25,351 nt of DNA from Thermococci archaeon (lineage in GTDB: Archaea > Methanobacteriota_B > Thermococci > Thermococcales > Thermococcaceae): the NCBI GenBank assembly GCA_003663525.1, contig QMUF01000004.1, positions 1-25,351 on the forward strand. Reading direction: 5' to 3'. The notes beneath the pieces are model-generated. The model had not been told where the DNA came from. It searched no databases and saw only the letters and a program-made list of their open reading frames with translations. The position numbers were made by a program, and so were the translations under genes. Position 1 is the stretch's first letter; every line of letters begins with the position of its first letter. Below, piece by piece: positions 24,435-25,351 of the stretch.

Positions 24435-25351
24435 CTAAACCCCTCTTTCCTCCAAGCGAACTTCGAGCTGGGAAATCTCAAGACCCTTCATTGGTTCGCC
24501 TATCTCCTTGCTAATCTCGGCTATAACTTCCGGCTCATCATAGTGGTTAACGGCTTCAACTATTGCCCTCGCCATCTTTGCTGGGGTTGAGCTCTTGAAT
24601 ATGCCGCTCCCAACAAATACCCCATCCATGCCCATCTGCATCATTAAAGCCGCATCCGCTGGAGTGGCGACGCCACCTGCAGCAAAGTTAACAACTGGAA
24701 GTCTTCCAAGCTTTTTAATCTCAAGAAGAATCTTGTAAAGGCCGTCTACTATCTCGCGATAAGTGTAGTTACCATAGAGAGGCTCGTTCTCAAGGACTTG
24801 CTCCGGCAGGCCACTTATTTCCCTTATTTCCTTGGCTAGCCTAAAGTATGGCTCGGCAAACTTCTCGGCCACCGTGTAAACTTGGTCATCCGTCATGCGT
24901 TGGATGAGCCTTATGTTATCAGCAACGAGCCTAACGTGTCTTACTGCCTCGATAATGTTTCCGGTTCCCGCTTCACCTTTCGTCCTAATCATCGCGGCTC
25001 CTTCCCATATTCTTCTAACTGCTTCTCCAAGATTTCTTGCCCCACATACAAACGGAACCTTGAACTTCCTCTTATCTACGTGGAAGTATGGGTCTGCCGG
25101 GGTTAGAACTTCGCTCTCATCGATCATGTCAACGCCCAGAGCCTCTAATGCGTAAGCTTCGGCGTAATGGCCTATTCTGATCTTAGCCATAACCGGAATT
25201 GTGACTGCATCCATGATTTCCTGAATTTTCTCAACCGGTGCCATCCTTGCCACTCCGCCTGCTTTTCTTATATCGGCCGGAACTTTGTGAAGGGCCATAA
25301 CTGCAACTGCCCCGGCTTCTTCAGCTATTCTTGCCTGCTCAGCGTTAGTAA
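24435..25351 (-). CDS. pdxS: Pyridoxal 5'-phosphate synthase, synthase subunit (5' truncated by window)
   Basis: Forms the 12-mer core that builds the PLP ring from ribose 5-phosphate and glyceraldehyde 3-phosphate using ammonia from PdxT. Only the last 305 or so of about 335 residues are present, since the start is outside the window. The reading frame continues without interruption to the right edge ([16 protein letters not shown], then [15 protein letters not shown]). Both active-site lysines are visible: one in [10 protein letters not shown] and one in [10 protein letters not shown]. The C-terminus ([14 protein letters not shown]) is intact. An ATG at 25298 is internal and should not be taken as the start. 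Confidence 0.96.
   Translation of the reverse strand, partial: TNAEQARIAEEAGAVAVMALHKVPADIRKAGGVARMAPVEKIQEIMDAVTIPVMAKIRIGHYAEAYALEALGVDMIDESEVLTPADPYFHVDKRKFKVPFVCGARNLGEAVRRIWEGAAMIRTKGEAGTGNIIEAVRHVRLVADNIRLIQRMTDDQVYTVAEKFAEPYFRLAKEIREISGLPEQVLENEPLYGNYTYREIVDGLYKILLEIKKLGRLPVVNFAAGGVATPADAALMMQMGMDGVFVGSGIFKSSTPAKMARAIVEAVNHYDEPEVIAEISKEIGEPMKGLEISQLEVRLEERGV

Noticed and set aside
24123..24590. 155-residue plus-strand frame opposite pdxT and pdxS
   Set aside because: It spans two well-identified genes on the other strand and has no coding features of its own.

Overview
The window is a chromosomal segment of a hyperthermophilic euryarchaeon of the order Thermococcales, most likely a low-GC Thermococcus or close relative. 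This rests on protein content: family I pyrophosphatase, Rpo7/Spt4, S24e/S27ae, Taw1, two-subunit GMP synthetase, PurP, PdxS/PdxT and CetZ. Other support comes from archaeal TATA-like promoters, GGTGA/GGAGG ribosome sites, and the typical Thermococcales order of the information-processing genes. Most of the DNA is AT-rich, with one GC-rich island at the left edge.

Layout: (1) Positions 1-420 hold no convincing gene. They contain a GC-rich, hairpin-rich stretch flanked by two near-identical direct copies of a short hairpin, best read as a decayed IS200/IS605 (TnpB-associated) element. (2) 507-3461, plus strand: a compact housekeeping run of pyrophosphatase, RNA polymerase subunit Rpo7, elongation factor Spt4, GTP-dependent dephospho-CoA kinase, ribosomal proteins S24e and S27ae, and a HemK/Mtq2-like methyltransferase. 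A possible 46-residue gene on the minus strand meets its 3' end. (3) 3692-4669: Taw1, wyosine tRNA modification. (4) 4756-16798, plus strand: a cell-surface block. It has a secreted alpha/alpha-toroid protein with an EF-hand-like loop, the tubulin-like GTPase CetZ, a two-TM protein, six tightly coupled genes whose products begin with class III (pilin-type) signal peptides, and a DUF2101-like membrane protein. The six rise from 140-201 residues to about 490-720, and the last carries a DUF2341/lectin-like region. (5) 16723-17732, minus strand: a small Thermococcales hypothetical and a VapBC toxin-antitoxin pair. (6) 17786-23758, minus strand: late purine synthesis genes guaAA, guaAB, guaB and purP. 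A MNT antitoxin with a truncated HEPN toxin remnant sits between the two GMP synthetase subunits, and a saccharopine-dehydrogenase-like gene sits between guaB and purP. (7) 23825 to the right edge, minus strand: pdxT and the 5'-truncated pdxS of the pyridoxal phosphate synthase.

How they work together: PurP makes FAICAR, GuaB converts IMP to XMP, and GuaAA plus GuaAB convert XMP to GMP. The promoters of guaAB, guaB and purP share a palindrome ACAT-N4-ATGT. In guaAB and purP it appears twice, 42 bp centre to centre, on either side of the TATA box, which suggests one shared purine repressor. The surface block looks like a pilin or pseudopilin assembly ending in a large adhesin, beside a cytoskeletal GTPase. 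No assembly ATPase, platform protein or prepilin peptidase is in the window, so those must act from elsewhere.

The least explained items are the CetZ/pilin/toroid-protein block, the purine operator pair, the HEPN truncation at the guaAA leader, and the GC-rich element at the left edge.
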